Part shown: positions 24,431 through 38,058 of the stretch, piece after piece
How positions within the stretch are numbered: position 1 is the stretch's first letter
Layout of the letters: each line of letters starts with the position of its first letter
Source: Erpobdella octoculata
Lineage: Eukaryota; Annelida; Clitellata; Hirudinida; Erpobdellidae
Direction: 5' to 3'
Assembly: GCA_963978895.1 (NCBI GenBank)
Contig: OZ022242.1
Span: 12,852,462 to 12,916,461, forward strand
Length of the DNA stretch: 64,000 nucleotides
Notes under the pieces: model-generated
The model's database searches: none
Told to the model about the DNA's origin: nothing
The model's input: only the letters and a program-made list of their open reading frames with translations
Made by a program: the position numbers and the translations under genes

Positions 24431-25254
24431 TGTATTTGAGTTCTTGAGCAAAATCCTTACACTCTCAAAGTTAAACTGACTAAGTCAGTTATAAAGGTGC
24501 AGTGCTTTAGGACATAGTCTGTGTCTTAGTGAATCAGCGACATTCATTTTTTGTAGTATAGCAGTAACATGTACTCTACTTATTTTTTTAATGTTTTATA
24601 TAGTTACTGGGTGGTTTTGACATATTCCACTCAACTCAATATAGTCTTATTATTGATGTAAGCAGCATTACCAGTTGAGTTCATTTTTTTAATTTGTTGA
24701 ATTCTTCTGGCAAAGCCCTGCACGGTCAATTTTTTAAGCCCGACGCGGTCCATCAGCAACTTGGTTCAGCCCGTTCATAAGGCACAAAATCTTAGGCCCG
24801 ACCTTATAGGTTTATACAAGAACAAATTCCAAAGACTCAGCACAGTATCCTCCGCCAGTGCTGAATTCAGGCCGGCTTGTTTAAATAACCTTAATGTGAA
24901 GTCCTGTCCCAAGCCTGGTCCGTGCACCAACTTTGATCATTGCATTGTGTGGAAAATATGCATAACGCAAATTAATTTCTTTACAAGTATTATAATGTTT
25001 TTAAATATAAGTCAGTAAAATAAAATTGTACACGGCATATTTTTACATACTTCCTATTTAATAACGCCTGGCGCCCCTCAGTTCCAAAAATCCTTATACA
25101 CTTTTCCTTACTAAAAAGCTGATGACCTGAGAGGAAGGTAATCGTAGCTACTTTACTGAATACTTCTCCAAAAATGTCATGGTTAGTTTTCATTAAATAA
25201 AAACTTTTCGAAAAATTCTTGTTAGGGGCCGCTCTTTTCACACAAATGACTCCA
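24431..25254. other. Intergenic DNA with transposon-like patches
   Basis: No gene supported. The patch at about 24715-24910 (CCCTGCACGG, AAGCCCGACGCGG, AGGCCCGACC) has the look of a decayed DNA transposon end, but I could not define its borders. Confidence 0.4.
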
Positions 25255-25670
25255 CTTACTTGAAAATGAAAATTAACTAACTTCCCTTAATCCAATCAAA
25301 CTGAAATTTGATCAAATATAAAATCAAAAAAATGCCGTTTTAAAAGAAAAATCTGCAATAATTGAAAAACCAGCAAATCTTGAAATATAAAAAACTTCTG
25401 AAAAAACTCGTTTTTACGGTTTACTTGTTCAATTTGGTTTGATTTGTTTTTGTTTTAAAACATTAATCCTGATTTTTTTAATTAAAAAACTCTTTAAAAT
25501 AATTTTAAACTTTAATAAAATGTATTGTCATTAGGAATGAACCTATATTTCAAATTTCATCTCAAATGGATGACGGAAGTTAGTTAATTTTAACTTTCAA
25601 AGTTTGCAAACTGTGGAGCAATCAAGCAAGCAAGCAAGACCGATGGTGAAATTAATATAAGGTATTTAAA
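25255..25670 (+). repeat. Foldback family D, partial copy
   Basis: Shares with the element in the GPCR2 intron the ATTAACTAACTTCC segment near its start, the AAAACTCGTTTTTACGG segment, AACTTTAATAAAATG, and the right-hand terminus CAAGCAAGCAAG..GAAATTAATATAAGG. Confidence 0.65.
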
Positions 25671-25713
25671 AAGATACAATTCTTTTTCCCCAAGTATTTT
25701 TATTGTGATCAAT

Positions 25714-26052
25714 TTATATATTTATTTGATAATTTTTTACTTGGCATAATGCCATTTGAACTTCTAGGCCACAAACAGATCCGTCTTTAAATTTTTTCGA
25801 AATTCTTCCACAGTCTGTGATGGTTAGTAGCTTATTCCAAATTCTTAGGCCGGCAACGGCAAACATGCGGTTGCCAGCTGTTTTCAGTCTGGTCTTTGGT
25901 AAATAGATTGAGGTCGAAGATGAATATCTTAGCCTCCGTCTAGACGGGAAGTCAGATACCTTGTTTATTGAAGAAGACCAATAGCTTGAAGTCTTATTAT
26001 TTAGTGTTTTGTAAACCAGTAAAGCCAACTTGAATTTAATTCTTTTATTCAA
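25714..26052 (-). mobile_element. Non-LTR retrotransposon fragment (RT C-terminus)
   Basis: A 112-codon frame with the conserved tail of LINE-type polymerases: RIKFKLALLVYKTLN, then RRRLRYSSS, LPKTRLKTAGNRMFAVAG and LRIWNKL. No upstream RT is attached. A different element from the one at 26281-28303. Confidence 0.85.
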
Positions 26053-26280
26053 CGGTAGTTTGGGTCGGCGAGAACTGAACTGACGTGTTCAGTTTTACGT
26101 GCTCAGGCAACCAGGCGTGGCGCACATTAATGACTGAACGTAGACGATTGATTTGGTATTTCGGTGACCTAACCCTTAGACGGATTTAGGCATAGGCTAC
26201 ATAAGCTGCAGCCTATGGGCGCCACGAGGCCAGGGCACCACAAAAAAAAATAAATAAAAAAAAATAAAAAAATAAAGTCA

Positions 26281-28303
26281 TTTTTTTTTTTTTTTTTTTA
26301 TTTGAAACTCAGCACGGGCAAGCCCTTCGCCGAAAAATGAAATACATTAAACAAAGACATTACAAACAAAAACAGTCCAAATTCTACCTATTCTAAGTTC
26401 TGAGCAAAACTGAAAACATCAGCAGTTAAAAACCAAATCGCCATAATAATTATCTATCAAAGATTTAAACATAGAAATGTTTGTCGCTTCCACAACTTCT
26501 CCCGGCAGACTGTTCCAGTCAGCCACGACTCTATTACTGAAAAAGAACTTTCTGCAGTCTTTATGTGATAGCGTAGTGGTCAACTTGAAGTCGTGTCCCC
26601 TCGTTCTTACTTCTCTACAGAGTTGCACAGCAGGGCAATGCTCCTCCCGCAATCGACCAGACATCATATCATAGAGTAAGATTAGGTCTGCCCGTCTCCT
26701 TCTATACACCAACGAATGCAGTTTCAGTTTCTTTAGTCTTTCTACGTAGCTCAGACCTTTACATGACAGGACCAGTCTTGTTGCCCTTCTTTGGACTTTC
26801 TCTATTGCTTTTATTAAGCCCTGCCTATATGGATTCCAGACCGGGGTCGCATATTCCAACTGAGATCTAACCAGAGATTTATAAAGGCACACAAATGCAC
26901 TCTCAGATAAATATTTGAAATTCCTTGCAATTACACCCAGCAAGCTGTTGGCCTTATTTACTCTTTTTTCAATGTGCTCCTTGAACTGCAGTCCTGCATC
27001 AATCACAACGCCAAGATCTGAGACACTATTTGTTATAGGTATTTCATGACTCACTCCTGCTATATCCAACAGTTTGTAGGCTACCTCTTGTTTTTTTCTT
27101 CCCACTCTCAATAGACAACATTTATTCAAGTTAACACTCATTCTCCATCTACAAAACCATTCCATTGCTTTGTTAATGTTTGCTTGCAGTTTGGAAACAT
27201 CGTCAGTGCCTTCAATAGCCCGGTAAAACTTTGCGTCGTCAGCGAATAGAAAAAAGTCTTCACATGCCATCTGTATATCATTAATATAGACAATAAACAG
27301 TAAAGGCCCCAAAACACTTCCTTGAGGAACCCCGCTGGAAACCGGCAGTAGCATTGAAGTATCATCGTATATTTTGACTTTAAAGGTTCTTCCTTTTAGA
27401 TAGTTTTCGATCCAACTAAGCAGTTTTTTATGAACCCCATATTGCTCCAATTTATATAGAAGCCTGCTGTGTGATATTTTATCGAAAGCCTTTTCCAGAT
27501 CTGTGTATAAGACATCAACAACCTTATTTAAATCAATAGCCTCTGTCAGTTTATCCAGAAACTTCAAGAGCTGCAAAGTTGTAGATCTTGCAGGGAGAAA
27601 ACCATACTGACAACGAGTAAATAAATTGTTCTGCAAAAAGTAACTCATGATGTGGTCTTTAACAATCGACTCCAGGATTTTGCAACAGACAGAAGTCAAG
27701 GTAATTGGTCTATAATTCTCTACTTTACTTTTGCTACCTTTTTTATATATGGGGACCACGTCGCCTGTTCTCCAATCGTTGACCACTTCTCCAGACTCTA
27801 TGGACTTTTCGAACATGTAGCTTAGATATTCGAAAATTGATTCTCTGGTTTCCCACAAAACTCTCGGATGAATCCCATCCGGTCCGGCAGATTTGCTTTT
27901 GTTTAATTCTTTCAGCTTTTTGTACACAACACAGGCATCTATTTTCAGTTCCTGCATGCCACCCACAGGTACACCTGGACAATAAAACCCTTCTCCACAA
28001 AAATCCCCATCTGCAACATATACTGAAGAAAAATATTTGGCAAAAGCATTTGCTTTATCAATGTTTTCGTGCAAATCTCCACTATCGGTGTCCAAAACTC
28101 CAACTTTATCTCGCGTTCTAGTTTTTTTCCTCACATAGTTCCAGAAGCATTTTGGGTTATCACTGTAACTTTCTGCAATTCTGTCTTGAGACTCAATGTT
28201 CAACTGTTTTGTGTCATTCTTTACTTTATCTCTAATTTTTCTAAACAATAAAAGTTTTTCAATTTCTCCATATTTATATATCCGCTTCCATAGGTGATGT
28301 TTC
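26281..28303 (-). mobile_element. 5'-truncated LINE (CR1/Jockey-like) with poly-A tail
   Basis: The minus-strand frame is open from 28305 to the stop at 26419 (about 628 codons). Motifs in order: pre-RT region (NPKCFWNYVRKKTRTRD), [51 protein letters not shown] (active site), SDLGVVIDAGLQFKEH, RRATRLVLSCKGLSYVERL, and FFSNRVVADWNSLPGEVV at the C-terminus. The endonuclease and any ORF1 are missing, and a TGA at 28308 closes the frame upstream. After about 118 bp of 3' UTR a 19-20 base A tract (T's from 26281) ends the element. AGTCAT-like words on both sides (26276 and 28304) may be the target duplication. The RT itself looks unbroken, so this is a fairly young dead-on-arrival copy. Confidence 0.92.
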
Positions 28304-28449
28304 AGTCATCTAAAGCTTTAGTTTTTTATTATTTTATTTTTATCTTATGGCTCCCCCTGGGCCCTGGTTCCCAAAGCTTCAGTATTTTTTTAATTTTTAT
28401 AACATTTCATTCACTTGAATACTATATTTTCATTCCCGCAATAATATAT

Positions 28450-28627
<178 letters not shown>

Positions 28628-28630
28628 CAC

Positions 28631-29009
28631 TATATATATCATAAAATTTATTAACATTTTTATTTTTGGTAAGCAAAATGTGCGTGACACTTTTGATGCC
28701 ATCTTTAAAACGGATCTTGTTTAAGGAGTTTGATCACGCGAAGAGTTTTGCTTGATATTTACTATATAGGCTCAGCTTATTAGAGATTGAGAAACAATTT
28801 TAGGGTGTTGTATGGCATTGTCTGATTTATTGTTTTTACATAGATTCTGCAAAAAATTAACAGTAAAAATGTTTATAACTTTTAAATATAAGGTAAAAAT
28901 TTATAAAGTATAGGGAGGTTTATAGTAGATCGTGAACATTTTTGAGTTCAATTTAGGAGCTACTCAAAAAAATTTGTAAACGTATAAGCAGTCATCAAAG
29001 CTAAGTGCA
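28631..29009. other. 5' flank of GPCR5
   Basis: AT-rich, no gene. It does not resemble the 5' flank of GPCR4 despite the near-identity of the two genes. Confidence 0.5.
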
Positions 29010-30450
29010 ATGATTGTAATTAGTAGTTACCAAATCATAGTAATTTTAGTCTTGATTCATGAATACAATGCAAATCCTTTTATTCAAATAGAATTTGTTT
29101 CTAATTCAAACCTATTTAGAAAACCAAGTCAACATTTCATAGCAGTTAAAACATATAGAGAGGATAATGAACGTTCTTTTAGGTTTGAATCTCAACAACT
29201 GAAGAGCTTAGAAAATGCGCTTAGTGCTGTGGATTTTGTAAACAAAAGTTTTAATAACTTGTCTCTTTCAAACACATCAGTTAAACGTGTAAAAGCCATT
29301 AATATCATAACTGAACCTTATTTGAGAATTGCTTACTATTCCATTGGATCAATCGGACTTTTCTTAAATAGCGTGGTTATAATAGTTCTGCTCTTTGTAG
29401 ACAAAACGTCAAAAAGTACCAGCGCTTTCCATATTCGCTGTCAGGTAACACACGTAGTTTAAAGTGTTATTATTATTTTATCTAATTTAGAAAAAATATT
29501 TTGTTTTTGATAACTAGGTTTGTATTGATGCCACTGTTGCAATTTTCTTGCTTGCAACCACGTTGAAAGAAGACGACTCGGAAACTATTTATAATAAAGG
29601 ATGGATTTCAGATGAACTTGTGTGCAGACTTTGGCTTACAAAAACATTTCTCTGGACTGCGTTGATTTCTTCAACTTATTCCGTCATCGCCCTTAACATT
29701 GACAGATACCTAGCTGTGGTGTACTCCATCTACCATAAAACAATATTCTCTCAAAAGAAGAAAAACTCTTACATACTGGTTATTTGCTGCACTGGATTTG
29801 GAGCGGTTTATAATCTTGTTTATGCGACATTGTCGTCAGGTATATTAGACACAGGGGAATGCACGGTTTATTCGATATATCCAAATAAAACAATACAGAC
29901 AATGACAGGATTTATAACATTGATGGTCCTATATTTTATTCCAATTTCCACGCTGATGTTCCTTTACATCAGAATGATATGGACACTTCACAAAAGAGTT
30001 GCTCCGGAAAAACATCATACTTCAGACCGTGGAGAAACACGATCTGACCAAAATTCCATGCACCACAAAACTATATCAGTAATAACCACACATATGGAAC
30101 AGCCAAATACAGAAAAAAAGTTTTCAAATATAACTCCAGGTGATGACCAACAAACTGCAAATGCTGGAATGGCAAGAGCCAGAGGTAAGATTTTTCGGAC
30201 GGCCAGTCTTCTCTCAGCATCTTTCATTTTGTGCTGGACATGCAACCAGTTTTATTTTCTACTTCAACAACTAGACATTGGTTCTCTGGAACTTTCAGGA
30301 AACTTTTATCATTCTACTGTAATTTTAGTGTTTGTCAATTGTTGTGTCAATCCTGTTATCTATTGCGCCAATTACGAACCGTTTCAAAAAAATGCTAAGC
30401 AAATTGTAAATGAAGGAATAAATTTTATTCTTGAGTTTTTTACAAAATAA
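29010..30450 (+). CDS. GPCR5: orphan rhodopsin-like receptor, near-duplicate of GPCR4
   Basis: Exons 29010-29444 and 29518-30450, phase 0, intron 73 bp; 455 residues. Signal-peptide-like start (MIVISSYQIIVILVLI) and a hydrophilic N-terminus quite unlike that of GPCR4, ending in the shared KRVKAINIITEP. Core motifs: Asn1.50 in GLFLNSV; VCIDATVA; VCRLW; NIDRYLAVVYS; DTGECTVY; TM6 CWTCNQ with no proline; NPVIY. The intron differs from that of GPCR4 at 3 of 73 positions. In ICL3 a short patch (MHHKT against EQRQK) has diverged, and after NYEPFQKN the tails are unrelated. It retains an open frame and intact splice sites, so it is likely functional. Ligand unknown. Confidence 0.9.
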
Positions 30451-31715
30451 AAGCTCTCAATTTTAAAAAAAAAATAATAAAGTAGATTGTTTAATTGTAC
30501 GTTAAACTTTTATGAGAACACCTTAAATACGTCTGTATCACATGTTTACATGCTAACAAATTTTTATTTGCTTATAAATTTTAAGAAAATGAATAAGTGA
30601 TGATAAGTTTTGTAAATATATTGTCGTATAAACGTTAACAGTAGTTGATTGTAAACCGAGAATCCCTGTTCTTGTGGCTCAGTTGTATTAAAGTAGTGAC
30701 GGTAATAAGACCATTCTGACTTGCTTGCCCTTTAAATACACTAACTTTCGTTTGCCTAAATTGAATTTTTTACACGCTTTTACTTAACTTGACTTCTTTG
30801 TGTGTCTATTTGTCTATCTGTCTATCTGTCTGTCGTCAAATTTTGCAATCAATTTTGAACTAACTTCCCGATAAGTTAGAGACTTCAAAATTTAAACATA
30901 CCTCCGAACTGATTAACAATGCATTCTATCAAATTTTCGGATCGATTGAACAAAATTTAATTAAATAACCATTTGTGATATTTTCGTCAAACTATTTATT
31001 GTCTATGCTAATATGTTTGTTGTTTATGTAGTAAAAATATAGAAGTGTGTTTTTAAAAAACTTTGTTTTTGCTTCACTTGTTTTTATCATTATTTTATCA
31101 TTATATTTATGTTATTCAATCTAGATTTTATAAATTACAGCTTTCAGCTTTCGGCTGTTTATTATTTTATATTTTGTTTTTTAATTAAACTCATTCAGTG
31201 TTACGTAAAAAAATCGTGCTCATCAAAATCTGACACGTAATTTCTCATCTGTCAAATGATAATTTTAAATAATTAATCAGCTGTCATATTATTTCCGCAC
31301 GTAGTTTGACATACCGCAATTATTGTTAATCCATCATGTAATCATCAATTAGTACATTTTTGTTAGATAAATAACTCTAATTAAATATTAAACAAAAAAA
31401 TACATTTTCACACGTTTACGTCGTTTGTCGTTAAAACACGTCGAATTGCACAATCTTGGAAAAATATAATTAAGTTTTAAATTCACAAGTTTTATTGACG
31501 ATAAAGTTTTATTCAAATTATCATGCGCAACTAAATTTTAGCATTTTTGACGTTTATAAATTCTCAAATTTTTGGTGGTTTATTCAATTTATACATAATC
31601 GAAAATTGATTAATTTTTAGACATTTTAAAATTTGCACCATCAAATCTCAAAAAATTGTAAAATTCTTTTATAACTTAACGAGGTTAGTTGGAAAAAGTT
31701 ATAAACTACTGTGAA
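30451..31715. other. Intergenic DNA between GPCR5 and GPCR6
   Basis: No gene. Contains a short (TCTG/TCTA)n tract at about 30800-30835. Otherwise AT-rich without repeats recognised from elsewhere in the window. Confidence 0.5.
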
Positions 31716-34529
31716 ATGTCGAACATTACACTTGTTAAGGAGATTCTTGCACGGAACAGTACTACATATTCAACATGGAATGACACCACAAAGGCACAGC
31801 CAGCATATGTCACCTTCAATAATTTAAAAGCAGGCTACTGCACCATAGGAATTCTGGGCTTTCTGTGGAACACTTTTGTGGCGATCGTGCTACTCAAATT
31901 TGGGAGTAAACAAGCCCATGTCAATACGACAAGTAGTACCTTCCACATTACTTGGCAGGTAAAGTTTAAAAAAAAAACATTTTTGATAGATTATGCAAAT
32001 TAAATTACGGGTTGTGACAAACATGATTTTTGATCTTATCAAACTACGTATGATACCATCCGTTTCGCAAATGTGTATATATAAAAATGACTGTCTGTGT
32101 GTTTGTTTTTTATACAAATTCAAACCGCTTCACCAATTTTAAAGAAATTTAACATAAAGGTAGATTTTAAAGAAAATTAATAACGTACTTTTTAATAAAT
32201 TTTTTTTTAAAATTTTTATGACCAAAATATTTCCAGGCCAAAAATGCTTATGTACGAACATTATTTAACAAAATTCAAGTTTAGTTTGCGTAGTAAAGTT
32301 TCAGGGTTTAAAGCTACTTTTATTAAATTCATTTTAGGTTTTATGGACAAAAAGAAGTTTGGAGGGAGAGAAAGAAAAAATGAGTGGGAGCGGGAGCGGA
32401 AAAGCAAGCTAGATTGAAAAAACGAGTGTGAGTGAGAAAACAAGCGAGCGGAAACGGGAGAGCAAGTGGGAACGGGAACGGAAGAGCAAGCGGAACGGGA
32501 ACGGAAGAGCGAGCGGAAACGGGAAAGCAAGCGGCGGAGCGAGCAGGAACGGGAAAGCGGTTGGGAGTGGGGCATCAAGCGGGGATGGAAACGGGAGCAA
32601 CAGAGAGAAAAAGCGAGAGAAAAAAAACGATAGAAAAACCTTTCGATGGTTTGATGTGATTTCAGTCAACGAAGGATAATAAAAATTAACGTTAAAATGT
32701 TGTGAAACGTTTCTCTGTTAGTTTCGCCAAATATACACTATACAGTGTCCAGCAAAACTGATGTAACGGTCGCATGAAAGCGAAATGATATCTTCCTGCA
32801 ATAGCTTATTACACATCACTGTTATAAAAAGGTAGAATGATATCAAAGTTCTCCACGAGAATCGTGTTTAGTACAGGATTCAGTAAACAAAATTTTGGCT
32901 TAGAAGATTTCATAAGTTGTCGAATCTTGTCGATACTGAAGAAACGGAACATGGAAAAGGAAGACATCGATGAAAAATGACAACGTGTGTTTAGAGCCAC
33001 TAGTTGAATTACAAAGTCAGCAAGTTTTTGATATTATTTTAAAAAACCATACAAAAGTATGAAATTTCATAATTCAAGTTATCAAATGGACCATGCATAT
33101 AATCCTCTGTGTCTGGCCATACCATTTAAATTTGTTTGCATCCCGTTTTCTGCCTGTCAACAACAGGCAAATAAATAATTCAGCGCTACACTGAAAATCC
33201 ACTTACTTAAAAAAAAACTGAAAAATATTTTAAGAACAAATTTGTTTTATATTCAATTTTTAGGCTTGTCATATCAGTTATGATCAACATAATTTCTAAA
33301 TAAATAAAAAAAATTAGAGAGACTGATTGAATGTTGTAAAACTGAATAAATGTTGAAAAAACTGTTTGAATGTTGGAAAAACTGGTTAAATGTTGGAACA
33401 ACTGATTGAATGCTGGAAAAACTGATTGAATGTTGAAAAAACTGATTGAATTTTGGGGAAATTAATTGTGGAAAAATTTTATAAGCTAAAAAAATATTTC
33501 GGCGTTAAATGTCAGCAATTAAAAAAATAAATTTATAACTTTTATAAAATTTAATAATCAACTTAAATAGCTGATTATGATTTGATTTTTTAAAAGTTTA
33601 TTTCTAAATTTCAGTCATGCGTCGATGCGACAGTTGCAATTCTTCTGCTCATGACAAGTGTCATCGAGGATGACAGCAAAGCGGTTTACATCAATGGAAA
33701 TTTATGGCACGAGATTGCATGTCGTCTTTGGTTCAATAAATCAGTCCTCTGGGCGGCTCTTACTGTGTCAACGTTTTCCGTTCTGGCTCTCAACTTTGAA
33801 AGATATTTGGCAGTTGTGTTTCCGATCTTTCATAGAAGAAAATTTTCGCAAACTAAACTCTACTCAAGTATCATGCTAATAACAGTACTTTGTATTGGGG
33901 TTATTTACAAATTATCTTACTCCATAATTTCTTCTGGCATATCTAAAGAAGGAAAGTGTAAAATTTTTTCGTTTTGGCCAAGTTACGGCTACGAACAATT
34001 TATCAACGTTTTTGCTTTGATCTTTGAATATTTCTTCCCACTGGCTCTTACTATATTTTTTTATCTTCACATGGCTCTAAAATTGAACCACAAAATCATC
34101 CCAGATGAACTTGACAGACGTAAAAACATCACGCAAATATCTATCGTGTATGAAGAAAAAACAAACAAACAAAGTATAAACAACAAAACAGATCAAAATG
34201 ATAAAAGCATAATATTAAACAAGAAGCAGGCCTCTACACGTCCATCCAATTCGGAAATGATTAGAGCCAGGAATAACGTTTTGAAGACATCGGCATTACT
34301 ATCGGCAGCATTCATTTTGTGCTGGTCGCCCAATCAGGTTTTCTACACCCTGTACCAATCAGGAGCAACTTTTGTCAGTCTGTTCAGCAGTTTTTATCAT
34401 TTCACCGTTTTCATGGTGTTTTTCAATTGTTGTCTCAATCCTGCCATCTATTGTCTTAAGTATAAACCTTTTCACAAATCTATTCAAAACCTAGTTTTGA
34501 AAGTAAAATTTTTTTCATTTAAATATTAA
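31716..34529 (+). CDS. GPCR6: orphan rhodopsin-like receptor, 2 exons
   Basis: Exons 31716-31958 and 33615-34529, phase 0 across a 1656-bp intron (donor GTAAAG, acceptor TTTCAG); 385 residues. The start is the first ATG in frame (MSNITLVK). Short N-terminus with N-glycosylation sites and no signal peptide. TM1 has Asn1.50 (GFLWNTF); exon 2 opens SCVDATVA; ACRLW; NFERYLAVVFP; ECL2 Cys in KEGKCKIF; NPAIY. Unlike its six neighbours it keeps the canonical TM6 CWSPNQ. ICL3 is Lys/Asn-rich and ends in EMIRARNNVLKTSALLS. It groups with GPCR1, 2 and 7 by the ERY motif and N-terminus, and is the least derived copy at TM6. The intron carries a repeat B copy and a 20-bp minisatellite. Confidence 0.9.
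32060..32690 (-). repeat. Repeat family B, copy in the GPCR6 intron
   Basis: Homologous to 11280-11690 (AACAAAATTCAAGTTTAG, TTTTATGGACAAAAAGAA) followed by a purine-rich GGGAACGGGAA array (about 32380-32610). Open frames across the array on both strands are low-complexity artefacts. Confidence 0.65.
33320..33465. repeat. 20-bp minisatellite, about 7 copies
   Basis: Imperfect tandem units of ACTGATTGAATGTTGGAAAA in the GPCR6 intron, about 150 bp before the acceptor site. Confidence 0.9.
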
Positions 34530-36196
34530 CCTAGTAACTTTTAAAATTAGTTAGTTAATGTTTGTGTGTGAATCATTATTAACTAGAATTTGCACTTCCA
34601 TAGTTAAAAGTATCTTGTTGTGATTTTATTACTTGATGGTTTAAATATAAAACCAATTGTCACACAAATTTAACATTCTTATAAATACAAAATTTATAAC
34701 TACAGTTGTTTTCTTCTTTTCATCATACAGCTCTGAGAAAATATTGTTTCCAAAACTCTAAAAATATTGAGAAAAAAATTAATGCAAATAAAAAAATATT
34801 GGCCGGTTTTAGTGGAACAACCACAATTAAACACACATAAGCCTTCTAAAAATGTTGTATTACATTTTACTTTATTGCGTTTAACATGTTTTATTTGTGA
34901 AGAACATTAGGTTGAATATGTATTCATACATGCTAATGAAATATAAGAACATGTTAAATGTGTATTCCACCGCGTTCCATACGTAAGCAAACATGTTAAA
35001 TATGTGTTTTTACATTCTTATTGAACATTCTAACATGTTAAATCGATGGTTGTGCATTACATTTTAAGTATTTTAAATATAAATGTTTCTAAAGTATTTT
35101 TCTTTTGTTTTCATATTTGCCACTTGCGTGAAATTAATTACTTTGTAATTTCATTTTTTGAGGTTTTTTTATTATTTTTTGTTTTTCAATGTCAAATGCA
35201 TGGTCACTTTTTAAAGAGTAGCATATCACAAATTGTAAAAACTGAAAAAAATTTCTACAAAATTAAAACATTCAATTGTTTCTTTGCAATCAGATATTTT
35301 AAAACATTTTAAGAATTACGCGGTTGAAAATAAAATATATATATATATATCTCAAATTATTTAATCATCTTTATTTCACGTTAAAAAAATTGTATAAATT
35401 TTTTTTATTAATTTCGTAACTTTCCACAAACTAAGTTAGCAAAATAATAATTTACGTAATTGCCGAAAATTTTTTTTTCAAATTCATCATACAACGAGTT
35501 TCTATAGGAAAAATTAATAAAATTTTTATCACGCAAACAACAGCAGACAAAAACATTTATATATCAAAATATATCAATGTGCAATCAATATAAAATGCAT
35601 AAATCTTTTATAATAAATAATAAACCGCTAAAAAATTTCCAGCATTAAGATTCTTCTGTTCTCATCTCAAATTCAATTTTAATCTCAACCTACACATTGA
35701 CTTAATGAAGATCAAATAAAATGAAAAATAATTACAGAACAAAAGTTGTTAAACATTTAATTTGGATAAAAATAGCAGCGTTTTATTAATTGATTAAAAA
35801 ATATATTCAAAAATTACAAGTAAATTTTCTAATATTAAATTTTGAAGAGCCATAAATTTCTATTTATGTCATCAAAAAAGCACATTAATAACATGCTAAT
35901 TTTAATTGAAGAATTGAAAACATGCTTTTAAGGAAAATATTACATTGGCAAACAGTGAACATGGAATGTTTATATTTACTATAACGTTTTTATTCGTAAT
36001 ATCATCGCGGACATCCTCAGGACATCCGTGGACATCCGGACAAGTGAAAGTTAATAAAAGATTAAAAAACATTAAAATAACACAAAAAATATTGTTAAAA
36101 TTCAAACTTATAGAACATCAAAACTTTCACAAGCATACGATTTAGAAACAGCTTAGTTTAAGTTCAAAATAATGATGTTCGATTTTTTAACTAAAA
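34530..36196. other. Convergent intergenic region between GPCR6 and GPCR7
   Basis: No gene supported. Contains several AACATGTTAAAT-type words spaced at 34880-35045, and at 36007-36053 a GGACATCC..GGACATCCGGACAAGTGAAAGTTA block shared with 19150-19190. Confidence 0.5.
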
Positions 36197-38058
36197 CTAC
36201 TGCTTTTTAATACACATTTTCATTTTCGCAAAAAGAGCTTTTAAGCTATTTTGGAGAGGTTTGTACTTGAAAAAGTATATGCACGGGTTGATACAACACG
36301 TAGAATAAGCCATAAATAATGAGAAGTTGTAGAACTGGTCAATGCTGTTGAAGGGTATGTATCCAAACTGGTATAGAATGCGAACAACCTGATTTATAGA
36401 CCAACACATGGCAAATGAAATTGACAGTAAAATAGAAGTTTTCAAAATGTTGTTTCTAATTCTAATCATGTCTAAATTTCCGTGTTTATCTTCATTTGTA
36501 GAAGAATGTGTTGAATCACCAGTTGTAACTGTTTTTGATATTTTCTGTTCAATTTTGTTATGCAACTTGCAGGCCATTCTCATGTAGAAAAATATTGTTA
36601 TAATTAATGGCAAAAGATACTCAATTGTGAAAGAAAACATTCCTTTAAAATTGCTTTGTGCTTTGCTCAGAGGAACCGTGTACAATGTGCATCTTCCATC
36701 TTCAAGTATTTTGGAAACCATCCACGAAAATGGGGTTTGGTATGCTCCGCAAAACACAAAAATAATGGCAAAAAGAACCATGGAATATTTTCTTGTTTGA
36801 GTGAATTTGGTTTTGTGGAAAATTGGATGAACTACAGATATATATCTTTCAAAGTTAAGGACTAAAATAGAATAGATAGATGTGACCATGAAAATAACTT
36901 GAATTCCTTTACCGAACCAAAGTCGACAGAGATATTCGTCAAAAAAGTTACCAGGCGTGTACTTTGGTTCTTCGTTATTTTCAATATGTGTGCAGAAGAC
37001 AAGCAGAAGAGCAACTATTCCATCGAGACAAGCCTGAAAATTAAAGTGTAAATAGTTTTTCGTTTTTAAATTAAATAAGACAAATTTCATTTTATCGGTT
37101 TGTCGCGTTAAAAAATATATATATAATGTCTTTTAAGCAACGCTTGTATACTAATGTACTAAAAAGTTGAAAATAATATTTAAGTGTACATTTTGTACGT
37201 ATTAAAATTTAAAAAAAATTTAGTTTTACGGAAGCAGAACGAAAGTAAAACCTAATCTACCCTTCCTTTAAAAAAGTCGTTGACAAAGTAAAATAGTAAA
37301 TCCATAAATTTATTCAAAAAAATTTAAATGATCGGTGAAGGGCAAATTCTTCCAAAAAAAAGACGCTTACTGGAAAATATTCTTCCAAAAATAAATTTAT
37401 AACGAGAAAAGGATGAATTCTTAATCGATTCAACGTTTAAAAAATTTCGCTTATAAAGCAATGTAGCCTACTAAGTAACTAAACGATTTGGCTCACCTAA
37501 GCCTGAACGTTTGGTTTTCAGTTCACTCTTTATTAAAAATTTACTTTTTTATTAAAAATTGCATGTTTTTATACACCAATTAAAACAATGATTAGTCTTT
37601 TAGTTGGTTCAAACATTAAATACAAAATTTATGTAGATATTAAACTGAAAGCCTAAAATTTGAAATAATTTTTTTAATAAATTTAAAAAAAAACTTACAA
37701 AGGTAGAAACAGCTAAAAATCCTAAATGATGTGAAATCGCAATTCACACGAATTAGAACAAATTTTAAAAAATTAAAAAATACTGCGACTTTGAATGAAA
37801 AAAATTTCTAACCTGCCAAAAGATATGAAATGTACTGCTCGATGTACTTGAGTGTCTGTCAAGCAGATTGCCATATGCCACAAATACTAAAGCCACGAAA
37901 ATGTTTAGCAGAAACCCAACAATTCCAATGAATGTATGAGCAATTTTAGCATTGTAAGGAGTGATGATAGTTTGTAATGTGATGTTAGTTTTGTTTGTGT
38001 TTGTTAGTATGGTAACTGAGTAGTTGACAAAGTTGAGAGATGTTGTTGAAAAATTCAT
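36197..38058 (-). CDS. GPCR7: orphan rhodopsin-like receptor, 2 exons
   Basis: Exon 1 is 38058-37813 (82 codons) and exon 2 is 37033-36197, joined in phase 0 across a 779-bp intron; 360 residues, the shortest of the set. Short Asn/Thr-rich N-terminus; TM1 with Asn1.50 (GFLLNIF); exon 2 opens ACLDGIVA. LCRLW precedes TM3; NFERYISVVHP; ECL2 Cys in EDGRCTLY; TM6 CWSINQ, with Ile for the canonical proline; NPCIY. ICL3 is short and ends in DMIRIRNNILKTSILLS. It is the most diverged member (DGIVA for DATVA, YIS for YLA) but has no break. Ligand unknown. Confidence 0.88.

Noticed and set aside
32409..32679. Arg/Glu/Gly-rich or Phe/Ser-rich ORFs in the GPCR6 intron, and similar ones at 11290-11648, 4123-4500, 5629-5841 and 60996-61230
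   Set aside because: All come from the purine/pyrimidine array of repeat family B. They lie in introns or repeats and share no conserved domain.
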